The notes below the pieces were generated by a model. It was given only the letters and a program-made list of their open reading frames with translations, made no database searches and had not been told where the DNA came from. From assembly GCA_012931725.1 (NCBI GenBank), contig CM022949.1, positions 25,264,243 to 25,328,242 on the forward strand: DNA of 64,000 nt. Direction: 5' to 3'. Source of the DNA: Litsea cubeba. Lineage: Eukaryota; Streptophyta; Magnoliopsida; Laurales; Lauraceae. Positions 24,801 through 36,719 of the stretch are shown one piece after another. Made by a program: the position numbers and the translations under genes. Numbering within the stretch: position 1 is the stretch's first letter; each line of letters begins with the position of its first letter.

Positions 24801-27800
24801 TGCATGTGCATATGGTCTGTGTAGACATCTGTCTCACTTATGCAATTGAATGAGAAATATATTATAGAAATTTTTATAATAAGCTTGTGAAAGTAGGATT
24901 CTACTTTGATTTCTTTCAAGTGAGTTGTGCACATTGCAGCTGCAATTTCACATGTTGTAGTACTATTTAAAAAAAAAACCCAAATGAAGTAAATGTTCAA
25001 CAACATACCTTCTGGCTTCTTCTTCCCTGAGTTTAGCATCAAATTCCTTGCTTGGTGGGTATTTAGGCAAACTTGAAGGATCACAGGCAACAGGACTGGT
25101 TGTGAAGAACTGGAAAGGGCAACTCAAGAATAAGGACAAACAATATCATGATAGAAGGAAGAAACAAAAGAAAAAAGCAAGGTTGGAAAACTCGTGACTT
25201 AGACTCAACTCGTCTAACTCTAAAAAATTGACTCGGAGAGTCAAAGCAATGATACGGGAAAGTCATGATTTCTAAAAACTATTTAAAAATAGATCAAATA
25301 CTTATAACATTTAAATATATATTTATTTATTTACATGTACTAATAATAATCAATTCAAATTAATAAATTTATATATGCAAGAAAATTCATATAATAGAGA
25401 AAGGGAAAGAGAAAAACTCTTACGTATTACATAATTTTAACTCCAAACATCGAATGTAAAGGATAGAATACAAGTCTTAAGTTACATTTCAATCATCATT
25501 TTTAAATTGCTAAACCTTAAGCATTAGTTACTTCAAAATAAGTATCACCTGTTTAAAATCAAATCTACCTATCAAATGGTCTAGAATGCACATAACTTAT
25601 CAAAACGAGGTGACTTGGCCAAGTTTCCCTATATTGAGTTGGTCCTTTGTCAAAATAAGGTGACTCGGCCTTGTCAAGAGTCAATTCGCCAAGTTTTCCT
25701 ACCTTAGAAAGAAGGAGATAATATGGCATATGAAAGTTCAAATCACAACAAGGCTCCTAAGAGGCTGCATACAAGCTGGATGATTTCAACTTTATTGTAG
25801 CGAGATGGGGCAGCTGAAAGATCATAGGACTGTACTGGCCACAAACAATTAATCTTTACCAAAAAAAAGATTGCCTCAGTTGAAGAATCCTATTGTCCAG
25901 ACAATGGACCTTTTCTTTGTTGGATGTGAACAACCAATAACTTTTTTGAGGTCATTAGTATCACAATTATTAAATGGTTTGGATTGTCCAATGGCTCTGA
26001 TCTTTGGTTTATGGTCCAGCCATAAATGGACCAGCTGAATGAGCAATCCAGATCTTCACCTGTCTTCCATGTAAACCAAGAAGGCAGTATTTAATTATTT
26101 ATGGTACATGACATGAGAGTTTGTTTTTTTCACAACAGAAAACACTGAATTTAAAATTACTTTGGTTTTAAGGGCAGATGCTGCAGTTCCCCGGTGTTCA
26201 GGTTCTATTGCTAGAAGGACATCCAGGAGGGCTAAAGCTGGAGAAGGGAATTCCTTGAACACCTCAGCAAGACAGCGCTTGTAAGGGTGTTGAGGTTTAA
26301 ATATGGTTGCATGCGGCAATCTTGATTTCCTCCAGTACTCCTCAGATGGTGAACCGCAAAGCTTAAAGATTTTGTGCAATTGCTCCACCTACAGGAGGTG
26401 GAATACAAAGTTTTCAGTCGCCAACATCAAATAAAGAAGAAAACCAATGAAAATGCCAACAGTCATCAGATTCTAAAACCATATCCGTGCCACATAAAAT
26501 GAGAGGACAGAAAAAGCATCAGTTTTTTAACAGTTATTAAAGAATAAAACCAGTGAACAGTGAACAAAAACAGATATTGCTTTTTTTGGATATGTCCAAT
26601 TTCAACAAGATCTCCTTTCATATGACCCATGTTGAATCTGGGTTCACATGTGGATACAAAAAAAAAATCAACATGTCTGCATGTGGTAATATTTTATTAG
26701 TATGTAGTGGAAGCATGTTAGAACTTTGAGAAGATTAGTTTTATATACAATGCGATAATAATTTCACATTTTACAATGAGTTAAAACACATATATAGAAA
26801 TAATCAAGACAGAACCCCAGCAGATTTCCAAATAAAAAAAAAAATTAGGTCATTTGTTTGCACCCCATTTACATATGTAAATGTTAAGCGTGTAATATTT
26901 ATGCACAAGCACATTTGTTTGCACTCATGTATACATCACATGTGTAAATGAGGTGTGGAAATAGTGTGTAAATCAGGCAATTTCCATACTTTCACACCCC
27001 TTTGGCTAGAATGGCACCACTGCTTGTCCCTGCTTGCGATAGGTCATGTATCAAACCCTCACATTGTCTTATTTTTTGCAACTCCTATCGGCCCCGAATT
27101 TTTAATCCAAACCATTCAATTTTTCTATTGACTAATTAAACCATAAAATGTTTATCATGTCTTACATATTCATAATTTTGAGAGAAATGAGAGTTTTGCA
27201 TATGTAATCCACACCGTTCAACTTTTACTCATGTGAGATGGTGCTTCCAAAGAAACATGGTAATTTGTTTCACATGTGTAAGTTTTACATATCTAAACAT
27301 GTGCAAATTTTACATATGTAAACGGTAAACCCCATTATCATATCCCATGCATAAAAGGCAAACGACTCGTTAAGGAATCCAAGAATTTCAGAATCTCCCA
27401 CATATAAGTCCAACAAGTATCCTAACATATAATTTCATTGGCAGGATTTTTGGAATTTGTTAGGCATATAAAGTTTTACATAGGTAAACCCCATTTTCAT
27501 ATCCAATGCGTAAAAGGCAAACATACCCATCAGGGATCCAAGAATTTCACAATCTCCTAGAAATAAGTCCACCATGTATCCTAATATACAATTTCATCAG
27601 CAGGATTTTGGAATTTGTTTGGTATATATGGATTCAGAAATTCAATCAGAACTGACATAAATAATAATAATAATAATATCCAATCAGATCCTTGAATCCA
27701 AATGAGCCCTCAAGGAATTCCCATCCAAATCTGGGTTTATCCAATTCAATTGAATGGATTATTGAATAATGGAACTGACATGTACAAAATTTTCCAGTAA

Positions 27801-30505
27801 GGGAGCTACACAATTTGTCAACTCTCAGCTCTAATTCCATTCAAATGAAACCCCAATGAACTAGGATGATAGTTCAGCAATGATCTCCCATCAGGATGCA
27901 AATGCAGTTTGCAACTATTATTGCTGCAGGTAGAAGCTCACACTAGTACCAATTTTAGGGAAACCCAGTTAGAAGTAGATTCGTATGTAGTTGCACACAT
28001 CTTATCCAATGAGACTGAGTCGCCTTTTAAAAAAATAAGACCTGCCATGCAGGGCCCACCTAAAAAGCAATCCATTCCGCTCACACTTGCTACCTGCTCA
28101 CACCCCGTAAATTGGCACTCACCTCATTTTTGACATTGATCCAACTGTTATCCATCTTAGGACTTCCAAAAAAATGCACTTTGAAAATTGTTAAAATTTT
28201 CACCACTAAAAAACACCTTACATTCATCAGAGGTTGTAATTTGACTAATTTCTATGCATCCACACTTGCTCTACACATCACCACTCCCTCACAATTCATG
28301 AATTCAGGTGTGCCCCACTGAGGGGATCATGACTAGGGATCTCCTTAAGTAGTTCCTCCCTAGACCAAAAAAATAATAATATATAATAAAAAAATCTGGA
28401 TCGCAGAAATACCTCTGTTCTTCCTGGCATTATTGGCCTCCCAGCAAGCAACTCTGCAAGAATGCAACCCGTACTCCACAAATCAACTGCAACGCCATAC
28501 TCTGTGGCACCAAGCAAAAGTTCTGGAGGCCGATACCACAGAGTTACAACACGGCTAGTAAGAGGCTGTTTCCGATCAGGATGGAAAAATGTGGCCAGAC
28601 CAAAATCTGCTATCCGGAGAATGCCATTATTGTCAATCAGAAGATTTGATCCTTTGATATCACGATGCAGAACACCACGGCTATGGCAGTGTTCAAGACC
28701 ACGTAGTAACTGCTGCATGAAGCACTTGATCTGCAACCCAAGATGGATCATTCTAAATGAGAAACAAAAGGTTACAACACAAGATTTTTTTATGAGCATA
28801 AGAGAACTGCAAAGTAAGGCCTATTTGGTCGTAAAGTAATTTAAATGAGAAAAGGAATTGGATTGGGAACATCCTAATCTTTGCATTGACTGCATGAAAG
28901 GATTAACAAAAGGGAACACTTTTGGACAATTTCTTAAAATCAAATTTCAAGAGAACCCAAGCTCATTGTTTTTTTTTCTTTTTTTTTTTAATGGTCCCAA
29001 AGTGCCTCCTCCTATGAGGACTTTTCCATGCAATTAAGGGAGAGGAGGGATGTTCTTTTCTCAAGGATTTATAACTAAACAAGCCTTTAACTGTAAGGTT
29101 GTACCATGCACTTCCCAAGAATGGTTGTTTTTTCATCAGCTTGTATGGTGTCCTGAATCCTGATGCACCATCCATCTAAGTAAGGCCGATATAGACCACT
29201 GATAAGATGGCTGCATGTAAGATAACTTAAAAATTCTTCTGAATTGGAAGCTCCTAGCCATCCTATCGTTGACTTTCATGGATGCCACTTTCTTTTTTTG
29301 TCCTTTAACCATATATCCATATTCAAAGGTGAAAAATTGGATGGCTAGAACCTTTAAAATTTGAACTTATTTGTTTTCTTCACTCTTCTTTTCTTCTTGT
29401 TTTGTCGTTGGTTGGTTGGGGTGGGGGATTGGTATCCATCTCTTGTGATGATGGCATCAGATTAGAGTCCAGAAAACCAAATGATGCCTTATATGGTATA
29501 AGATGTGCATCAGGACACAATGCATGTTACATCAGAATTCAGAACCCTGTAACTTCTTCGTATTCACACAAAAATATCCAGCAGAATGTACCTGCGGTTC
29601 AGTAAATTTTTGACCAGGAATTGATGCAAGTCCTGCAAGATCATGGTCCATATATTCTAAGACAAGGTACAAGCTGGATGACATCCGTGGAGCAATCAAA
29701 CCTTCAAGCTTGACAACATTTGGGTGATCAAGTCTACGTAAAATATGAATCTCCCTTGCCATAAAACGAACACTCTCAGGATCCATATTAGCGAACCGTA
29801 CTTTCTTCAGTGCAACAATTTTGCCTGTTTCAAGATCACGTGCTTTGTACACACTACTATAAGTTCCTTGCCCAATCTGCATATACAGTAGCAATTAGGC
29901 ACTCAAAGATCAAAACAGAAACTCTTAAAGAGACACTGTTATGCTGCTGAGAAGGGGAAAAAAAGAAATGAAATGAAACAAGCATTCATGATATAGAGAA
30001 AAATACAATTTTCATTTTGCGTTTGTATTAAGAAAAAAGACATAACATGAAGAGAACCAATTACTGGGATAGGAATAAAATGAGGAATGCTAATAAAATG
30101 GTGCCACTTTCCACACTTGCAGGTGTTTACTTGGAAGATGCACGGGCCGCATCAAGGCATGCACCAGTTCTAAGGGACCGACTAACCGGGATAGGAATAA
30201 AAATGACTAAATGAGGCATGCTCATAAAATGATGCTACTTTCCGCACTTATGGGTGTTTACTTGGCATATGCATGGGCAGCATCAAAGCATGAACCGGTT
30301 CTTAAGTATCGAGAGGGACCCACCATGTAGATCACCCAGCCTAGGAATTCAAGCTGATCCCCTCTTTGTACAGGGCTGCAGAGACCATATGTACAATTTT
30401 TTTTACCAAGTCCATTTTATTTGACACTCTGGAGGGCCAGATGGTAGTTTGGCCTATCTATTCGAAAGGAAACCAAACTAGTTCCAACACGCATGAAAGG
30501 ATAGA

Positions 30506-30603
<98 letters not shown>

Positions 30604-32023
30604 GGGGGGGGGACAGAGATCTAATTAAAGTCTCCCCTAACTCTTAGTTGCAAAAAAGAAAGGAGGAAGAGCCAGAGGATATGTGCGAGTACAGAGGAAG
30701 AGTTCCCAAATATTGCTTGAGCAGTAGAGTCTAAACACTAGGAAACTGCACCAAGATTCTGAATAGGCATTGGAGAGAGGGAACATGTAGAAAAGGTTTG
30801 TGAAACTAAGCTCTAAAATAATTATGTTTGAGCCTTTGAGGTCCTCGTGTCTACGCAACAGTTCCACAGAGAATTTTACCCAAAAAAACAAAGTTCCGCA
30901 AAGAATATAGTGCCTTGTTAAAAAGCTTGTAGCAGTGTATAGCACTTGGGGCTCTCATATCATCAGTTATGATCTTTTGATAGGGCTGATTTTCCAGCCA
31001 ACCACAATCTGTGATGAAACCTTCCCATCCCTCTATCCTTGCTTATTGGAATGCATCAAGGTGGGCCCTACATGGTGGTTCATAAATTAAAAACAGATAC
31101 TGTTGTGCTCAATGATTGTAAAATGATTTGAAGTTGAAACTCTTTTATCCCCAATGATTAAGAAGAAAGAATGCATCCAATGAATACCTTCCCAAATGGA
31201 AGATTCCAGTTGACTCAAGGGCAAGTGGGCATAATGGCCCTTAAACATAAATGTCTAATGTCACATATAAAATCAAATGGAACCTAGCATATGACATTTC
31301 CATGCAAAGGGTTTCGCATTTCTCTCATCCTTAAAAGATAATAAAATGAGGGATGTTCTCTACATAAGTAAATCTAAGGAAAGCTCATAGCCCACACTAG
31401 TAAAGGAAATGCGCTAAAGAACCCATGAAAGCTTGTTATTACAGAATTATAAGTGAAATTACTAGAATATCTGGTGAAAGAACTTCAACACAGTTAACAA
31501 CAACAATAAGTATCAATTGCTGCATAGTTTTGCAAATAAAATGAGTGAGGTAACAGAGAGTATAACTGACTTTGTCTAATCTCTCAAATGAATCTGCCCG
31601 ACGAGGTAACCACCCTTTGATTGCTTCTCCTGCCACTGCTGTAAGCCAAGAAGGCCACCCAGCAGCAATCTGCTCACCTTCAATGCCATTTGGAACGTTA
31701 AGAATTCTCAAACTCTGTTCCCCTCTGTTCACCCCCACATCTGCGGTTGCATTCCTTTGATGAGAGCTGGTAATTGGCTTCTCAATAATCAACTTCTTCT
31801 CCTTCTCCCCATCAGAAGAAAGTGGTGTAGAAAGCACATTCTCTTGCGACTTTGATATCAACCTCTCCCTCCCATCATTCCCACGACCACTATCAGCCTC
31901 CACTATAACTTCGTCTCTCCTCGAGGGAGCGACCAACCGTCTTGACGACTTACGCAGTCTTTTCTCTCTCTGATTTCCATTATATCCGGCTGTATCTCCT
32001 TCTTTGGAGTTAATGCAGCCCAT
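18860..32023 (-). CDS. CDK-like Ser/Thr protein kinase, At1g54610-type, N-myristoylated
   Basis: Coding exons are 31571-32023, 29592-29876, 28413-28730, 26161-26388, 25009-25109, 23462-23576, 20447-20929 and 18860-19075. Phases agree at every junction, giving 732 aa. The N-terminus MGCINSK is a myristoylation (Gly2) and palmitoylation (Cys3) signal, so membrane anchoring is likely. A Ser/Arg-rich N-terminal region of about 150 residues precedes the kinase domain (about 152-436): Gly loop GQGTYSSV at 153-160, catalytic Lys175, HRD 268-270, DFG 288-290 and PPE 314-316. No PSTAIRE helix is present; the equivalent segment reads DPESVRFMAREI. After the kinase come KYPPSKEFDAK, PAPDANAELQ and IHYSGPLMPPGG, hallmarks of this plant subfamily. 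Substrates are not known from sequence. Introns of 1.5-2.9 kb carry many repeats. Confidence 0.93.
19161..19251 (+). mobile_element. SINE-like remnant in kinase intron 7
   Basis: A strong box-A-like sequence (TAGCTTAGCTGGCAGGGAC) is followed by a box-B-like segment (GAATTGGAACCCCCTTG) and an A-run. It is antisense to the kinase gene. Confidence 0.4.
22277..23012. mobile_element. MITE-like element with GGGTCGGGT ends in kinase intron 6
   Basis: The left end (AGGGGTGTTCAACGGGTC) and the right end (GGGTCGGTCACGG ... ACACCTCTA) are inverse of one another in outline (AGGGGTGT and ACACCTCT). Both flanks are packed with CCCGACCCG/CGGGTCGGG palindromic runs. About 500 bp of AT-rich filler lies between them. 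No certain target duplication was seen. Confidence 0.5.
27326..27640. repeat. Tandem duplication of about 159 bp in kinase intron 3
   Basis: Two diverged copies start at 27326 and 27485. They share TAAACCCCAT, CATAAAAGGCAAAC, AATTTCA.AATCTCC and GCAGGATTTT blocks in the same order. Confidence 0.7.
30062..30300. repeat. Tandem duplication of about 120 bp in kinase intron 1
   Basis: Two copies start near 30064 and 30185. They share GGGATAGGAATAAAA, CATAAAATGATGC/TAATAAAATGGTGC and GGTGTTTACTTGG blocks. Confidence 0.75.
30512..30601. repeat. (AG)45 microsatellite
   Basis: An uninterrupted run of about 45 AG units is followed by a G-run (30602-30611), inside kinase intron 1. Long perfect dinucleotide runs like this are usually polymorphic. 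Confidence 0.95.
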
Positions 32024-32108
32024 ACTCTTTACTGACCCCTGTTCTCACAGAGTTCAGTGCCCAATTCCTGTAGTTTACCAAACCTAGTGACAGCAATCTC
32101 TGATGCAT
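32010..32108 (-). other. Candidate upstream ORF overlapping the kinase start
   Basis: If transcription starts upstream, the leader contains an ATG at 32106-32108 opening a 32-codon frame (MHQRLLSLGL...). It runs past the main ATG in another frame and stops at 32010-32012. Such overlapping uORFs usually lower translation of the main frame. Its presence in the mRNA depends on the inferred 5'UTR exon. Confidence 0.35.
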
Positions 32109-33110
32109 TAACCTCACAATGAACCAACAATGCCTTGGAATCCAACTTCCCAAAACTCTAAAAAATAAGTCTTAATCAATCAAGTTGTCTTCAGATAACA
32201 ATAACCCTGTCAGAGTGTCAGTACTCCTTTTAACCCTAAATCCTCTTCAAACTACCAGCATTGCTTCCTCTCAAAACCTCAAGCATTCAAAATCATAAGT
32301 ACACTTCAATAAATCAGCATTCTACCTTCCAATCACTCCACAACTCTCCCAAGGTTCAAGACCCAAATTCCAATATAGAAAATTTCTCAAATTCATACAT
32401 GTAACCAGATCTTAAATCCAGAAGTCCCACAGCCCCAGATCCCAAATCTAGATCTCAATACTAATACTTTTTTTTAAAAAAAAAGTAGTACCCAGCTGGG
32501 AAGTGAATCATATACCTAAAGAAAAATATGAAATGAGCCCAAACGCCCAACCCCAGATCAAATTTCTATAACACTCCTAAAACCATGAGCAACCCAAAAC
32601 CAATACTTCAAAATCCGTCGAAACCCACACCAGGAATCCGGCATTAAACACAAAAATCGAATTGAAAGATCCCACCTTTGTACATGGAAATTCCAGATTT
32701 TTCCACCGTTTCAGCGCTGTGAATTTCCGCTCTTTCTCTATAGCATCATCAAAACACCTATTATTAGGAAACCCAAATAAGTTAGAAAAGGAAAGGAAAC
32801 CAAGGAAGATTGGAAGAACAAAAAAAAAAAGGGTCAGCTTTGGGTGGGTGTTTGGTAGATTGGAGAGTGTAAAAGAGAGGATTTTTCGGATCTCAATGCC
32901 CTAAAAATTCGTAATTTCGAGCGATATTGGGATCGAAATGCTGACCCAGATCATCAAAAACTCACCAAATCAGCAGATACAAAGAGAGGTAGCCGACCTT
33001 CCTGTGCGAAGGACGGACGCTGCAAGGAAGGATCCGAAACCCGAGACTAGATTGCCTGACCCCACACGCGTAGCGTGTGGGCCCGGATCTGACGTTGTAG
33101 TGCGATTCCC
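32024..33110 (-). other. Kinase 5'UTR with a likely intron, and promoter area
   Basis: On the minus strand a good donor (GATTTG|GTGAG, exon end 32966) and a good acceptor (TTATTTTTTAG|AGTT, exon start 32157) would remove an 808-bp leader intron. This leaves leader exons of about 32966-33100 and 32024-32157. The sequence at 32960-33115 is GC-richer than its flanks, as expected for a first exon. No clear TATA box was found, so the transcription start is a guess. Confidence 0.4.
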
Positions 33111-33659
33111 CTGTGATTAGGAGAGAGAGAGAGGACTCCTGAATTAAATAAAAAAACTTGGAGTGTAAGGCACTCGAGTCAAGTCTCCCACCAACTTGCT
33201 GGGCCACGAGGTGTTTGAATTGGAATCTGACCGTACAGCCAGGTGGGCCCACAGCAGATGTGAGATTTCTTTTTTTTTTTTCTTTCCGCTTTAGGAGGTT
33301 CTGATCTTTGAATTTGATTAATCTTGGCAGGAATATCCAGAGTAAAGTTGACTAAATCACTTTTTAGAGCCGGTAGTATAATTTCGAACAGTACCCATCA
33401 TTATATTTGGCCAACTAAAATAACTCTTGAAATTTATGGCAGTTGTGAGATGGATATTGAGTTTCGGAATGCACTTCTTCCCGATGAGTTTTTGATCAAC
33501 TGTTGTTAGGTTGTCTGCGTGTGCTACCTGTCATTATTTCATTTGAGTGTGTTTGGTGTGAGGAGGTGATATTTTGTTGGGTAAGAAAAGACGTATGGAA
33601 TTGAGTTTGGTGTTTCTGTTACATGATAAAATGTAATGAGATGTTGATATGTATGTAAA

Positions 33660-33775
33660 AGGTTTTATGGGGTTTGATTGATTAGAATTCCTTTACATAG
33701 GTTTTATGGGGATTGATTGATTAGAATTCCTTTACATAGGTTTTATGGGGTTTGATTGATTAGAATTCCTTCTAA
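33660..33775. repeat. 39-bp tandem repeat, three copies
   Basis: The unit GGTTTTATGGGG(T)TTGATTGATT continues with AGAATTCCTTTACATA. It occurs three times head to tail. The third copy ends in AATTCCTTCTAACC. Confidence 0.85.
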
Positions 33776-33850
33776 CCACTTTTTATTGATCCATCAGGGC
33801 TCTACTCATGAAATCTAAATTGCTAAAAATCACTCTTTTGATATGTAAAT

Positions 33851-34370
33851 AGGGTTCCAAACGGGTATACAATTTTCCGAATACCCGGGAATTTCAACCT
33901 GTAAAAAATCGGATCTGAAACTTATTTTAGGTTCCGATTCATAAATGGATCCGGAACTTAATTTAGGTTCCGATTGATAAACGGGTCCGATTTTAAATCT
34001 ATATAGGTTCCGACATGTGAACACGGGACCTGGCATATGAGCCTTTGATATTGCAAATTGTACCTCAAAATTATTTTTTTTTTGACATTTTTATGTATAA
34101 TATTAGAGGTAGTACACTTGATGCGCTGTTATAAGCTTAATTATATAATTATTTTAAGAAAAATAAAGAATAAAGAGAAATTAGAATCGATTTTGGAATT
34201 AGAGAGGAGGACCCGGCTTCGGAATCGGATCTGAGTTTTCCTTTCGAAACCGGATCTGGTACCAACAAAACATGTTCCGAGTCAAAACCAGATCCGGAAT
34301 CATAACTATTATTTAGAAACAGGTCTGCTCCACTATAGTTCCGATCCGGAACCGTTCCGTTTGTAACTCT
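33851..34370. mobile_element. MITE-like element with AGGGTTCCAAACGG ends
   Basis: The left tip AGGGTTCCAAACGG corresponds to the reverse complement of the right tip (AGAGTTACAAACGG). The interior has repeated GGTTCCGAT/GATCCGGAAC motifs. Weakly similar AT-rich flanks (ATATGTAAAT and ATATATAAGT) prevent a firm target-duplication call. Confidence 0.45.
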
Positions 34371-36383
34371 ATATATAAGTTAAGACTAGGCAAAAATATC
34401 TCTTGAACCAAAGTTAGTGTACTGTCATATTGATCAAACTTCCTTTTGTTTTTCAGTTCAACAGTGGGGGCAATTTTCATGGAGAGAATTTGACAGTGAA
34501 TTCATTTGGAGACATTGACTTTAAGTGGTTTAGATTTACATTATAGAAAAATCTGAATAGGTCTCTCCTTTCTAAGGACTTGCCCATGATGAGATCTACA
34601 AAGATGGGTAGTATGTTTAGGGTTGCGTTGGTTTCTAATAAAGTGAGTATATAGAACTTAAATATTTGGATTGAAAATCAAATCTTTGCATATTCCTATT
34701 CAAGTAGAATCCGAATCGAAGATGATTGCTTTTAAATATTAAAAAAAAATATATAAAAGTTTTAAGAGTCTAAATAGCTTCATTTATATTCATATTTGAA
34801 AGTCTACTTGAGTTTTATCATATACTATCTCATAGGCTCATTTCTATATTAAATATTTTAAGGCGACTTTATCCATATAAACCATTGTACTTTACATCTT
34901 ATTTCAGATCTGTATTTGGAACTAAAATTTGGTTTTTTATTTGATACCAAATCCAGCTACAACACAGATTCCATCTCAAATTCAAATCCGAATTAGAAAA
35001 TGAATGTTGGTCTGAAATCCACCATTGTTCCCTTTGGATTAGACCCATTTGCATTCCTCCCTGTAATAGGGTCAAATTTACATTGTTTCTTGATTAATGT
35101 CCTCATATGTAGTTGGTAGTTATCAATATCCGCTTGCCCTTTTTATACCTCTGCAGTTGTAGCCCAAGAAGGATTATATAAATAATAAAGATTCAATGGA
35201 ACAAAAGTAGTTGATATAGTATTCTAGGGACGTTTGCATTTTACCAAATGGGATTTAGCATATACGATGTTTATATGGTAGCACCATTTGACATGAGTAA
35301 ATGGTACGAGGTGGAAAGAGAGAGAGACTAAGAACGGATCTATATCAATTTTTATATGGTTATAGTGGGCTTCATGATCCAATACTTTTCTACAAAAGAA
35401 ATATTGAGTCTCAAACTGTGTCATGAATTGAGGGTCCTCAAAAATGCAAAATAATAGAAAATGGTTTTTTTTTTTTTTTTTTGTTCTCGAATTTTATCAA
35501 AACTCATGAGGATTTAAGATTGAGCATTGAGGATTGTTGTATCTATAAAAATATTGAATGACTTGAATCATGAATTGGGGCCCACAAAGGTGCAGATAAT
35601 TAGAAAGTAGGATTTATATGTTTTGGCATTTTTCACATGTTTATCAAATTCTACGGGAATTTAAGATATGAAAATTCATGTCTTAAGGTTTACTAATTAT
35701 ATGAGAATACTGAATAATTTGGATCATAATCATGGGTCAATCCATTTTCACTAGATAATCTGACACTAAAAAGTGGAAATTCAAGGTTCAAGTTGGGCCC
35801 ATTTGGTTGCATGAAAATTTTTAAGTTGAGATGTAGTTGACACCTGACTTTTGTAGGATTTCATTTAATAGGGTATGTGTGGGTACTCATTTTCCCTATC
35901 CCCGTAATTTATTTTCATTTAGGAAATGATTATTATAATCATTTATAAATCTTTACCTTTCTTTGATTTTAACCACTTAAATTTTATTTCTTAAGAATCA
36001 ATTCCATGCAGCCAACACACTCACAGTTGAGTGGTGCTGGTACCTCAGTATCATATATACTCAGGGATCAATCCCTCATCTCCATGTAGATAGTATCACT
36101 TCCGGCCAGTATGCCAAACCCCAAAAAAAAAATAAAAAAAATAAAAAGAACCCATGCAAACAAGGAAGGCCTTAAAAGGGTAATTTTGCAATGACATTTC
36201 CAACCTATTTACAGGCTTGATGTATTTGGATTTTTGGTCTAAGCCACACACAACCTGACTCATATTTGCCGGCACAACAAACCGTCGACCGGATTGAACC
36301 TAATGACCTAATCCAATGACTTACAAATGGGTTGGTTGGGTTGGGTTGGGTTGGGTTGGGTTGGAACTGACAAACTTGGGTTG

Positions 36384-36550
36384 CACGTGCATGTTGGCCA
36401 TACCCCTCATCAATCAAGTAGCGACCATTCAACGGTCCGGATTGACCTCCCTATCCCTCTCTCTCTTCCTCTTGAGAATTCAGAGAAGCTCCAAAAGCTG
36501 CTCCATATGGCAAAGGCATAGATTGTGGTCTTGGACGTGTCAAATGCATG
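36384..36550 (+). promoter_or_regulatory. Seed-type cis elements upstream of the HSD gene
   Basis: The upstream region has a G-box overlapping an RY core (GCACGTGCATG near 36383-36393), an ABRE-like ACGTGTC at 36535-36541 and a second RY core TGCATG at 36545-36550. Such pairing is typical of ABI3/FUS3/ABI5-controlled seed genes, which fits an oil-body dehydrogenase. No convincing TATA box was found, and function is inferred. Confidence 0.45.
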
Positions 36551-36719
36551 AGACCTTGGTGTTGAACGTTTGGGCACTCCACCCAAACTCTCTGTCTCAT
36601 GCTTATCCCCTCTTCTTCTTCTTCCTCCTCTCAAGCAATAAACAAACATTCAAAGTATCACTCCTGCTCCAACTCTTTTCATCTCCATTCCTTGAGTAGT
36701 AGTGTGTCATCTCCTATTC

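Larger units (their letters stand above)
33120..36719. other. Intergenic region between kinase and HSD promoters
   Basis: The two flanking genes are divergent, so this gap holds both promoters. It contains a 39-bp tandem repeat, a MITE-like element (33851-34370), a SINE-like relic with an A-rich tail (about 36010-36150) and a (GGGTT)n run at 36326-36362. Nothing else coding was seen. Confidence 0.45.

Noticed and set aside
36326..36362. (GGGTT)n run as interstitial telomere repeat
   Set aside because: The plant telomere unit is TTTAGGG; this is a 5-bp unit with few copies, so a simple repeat.
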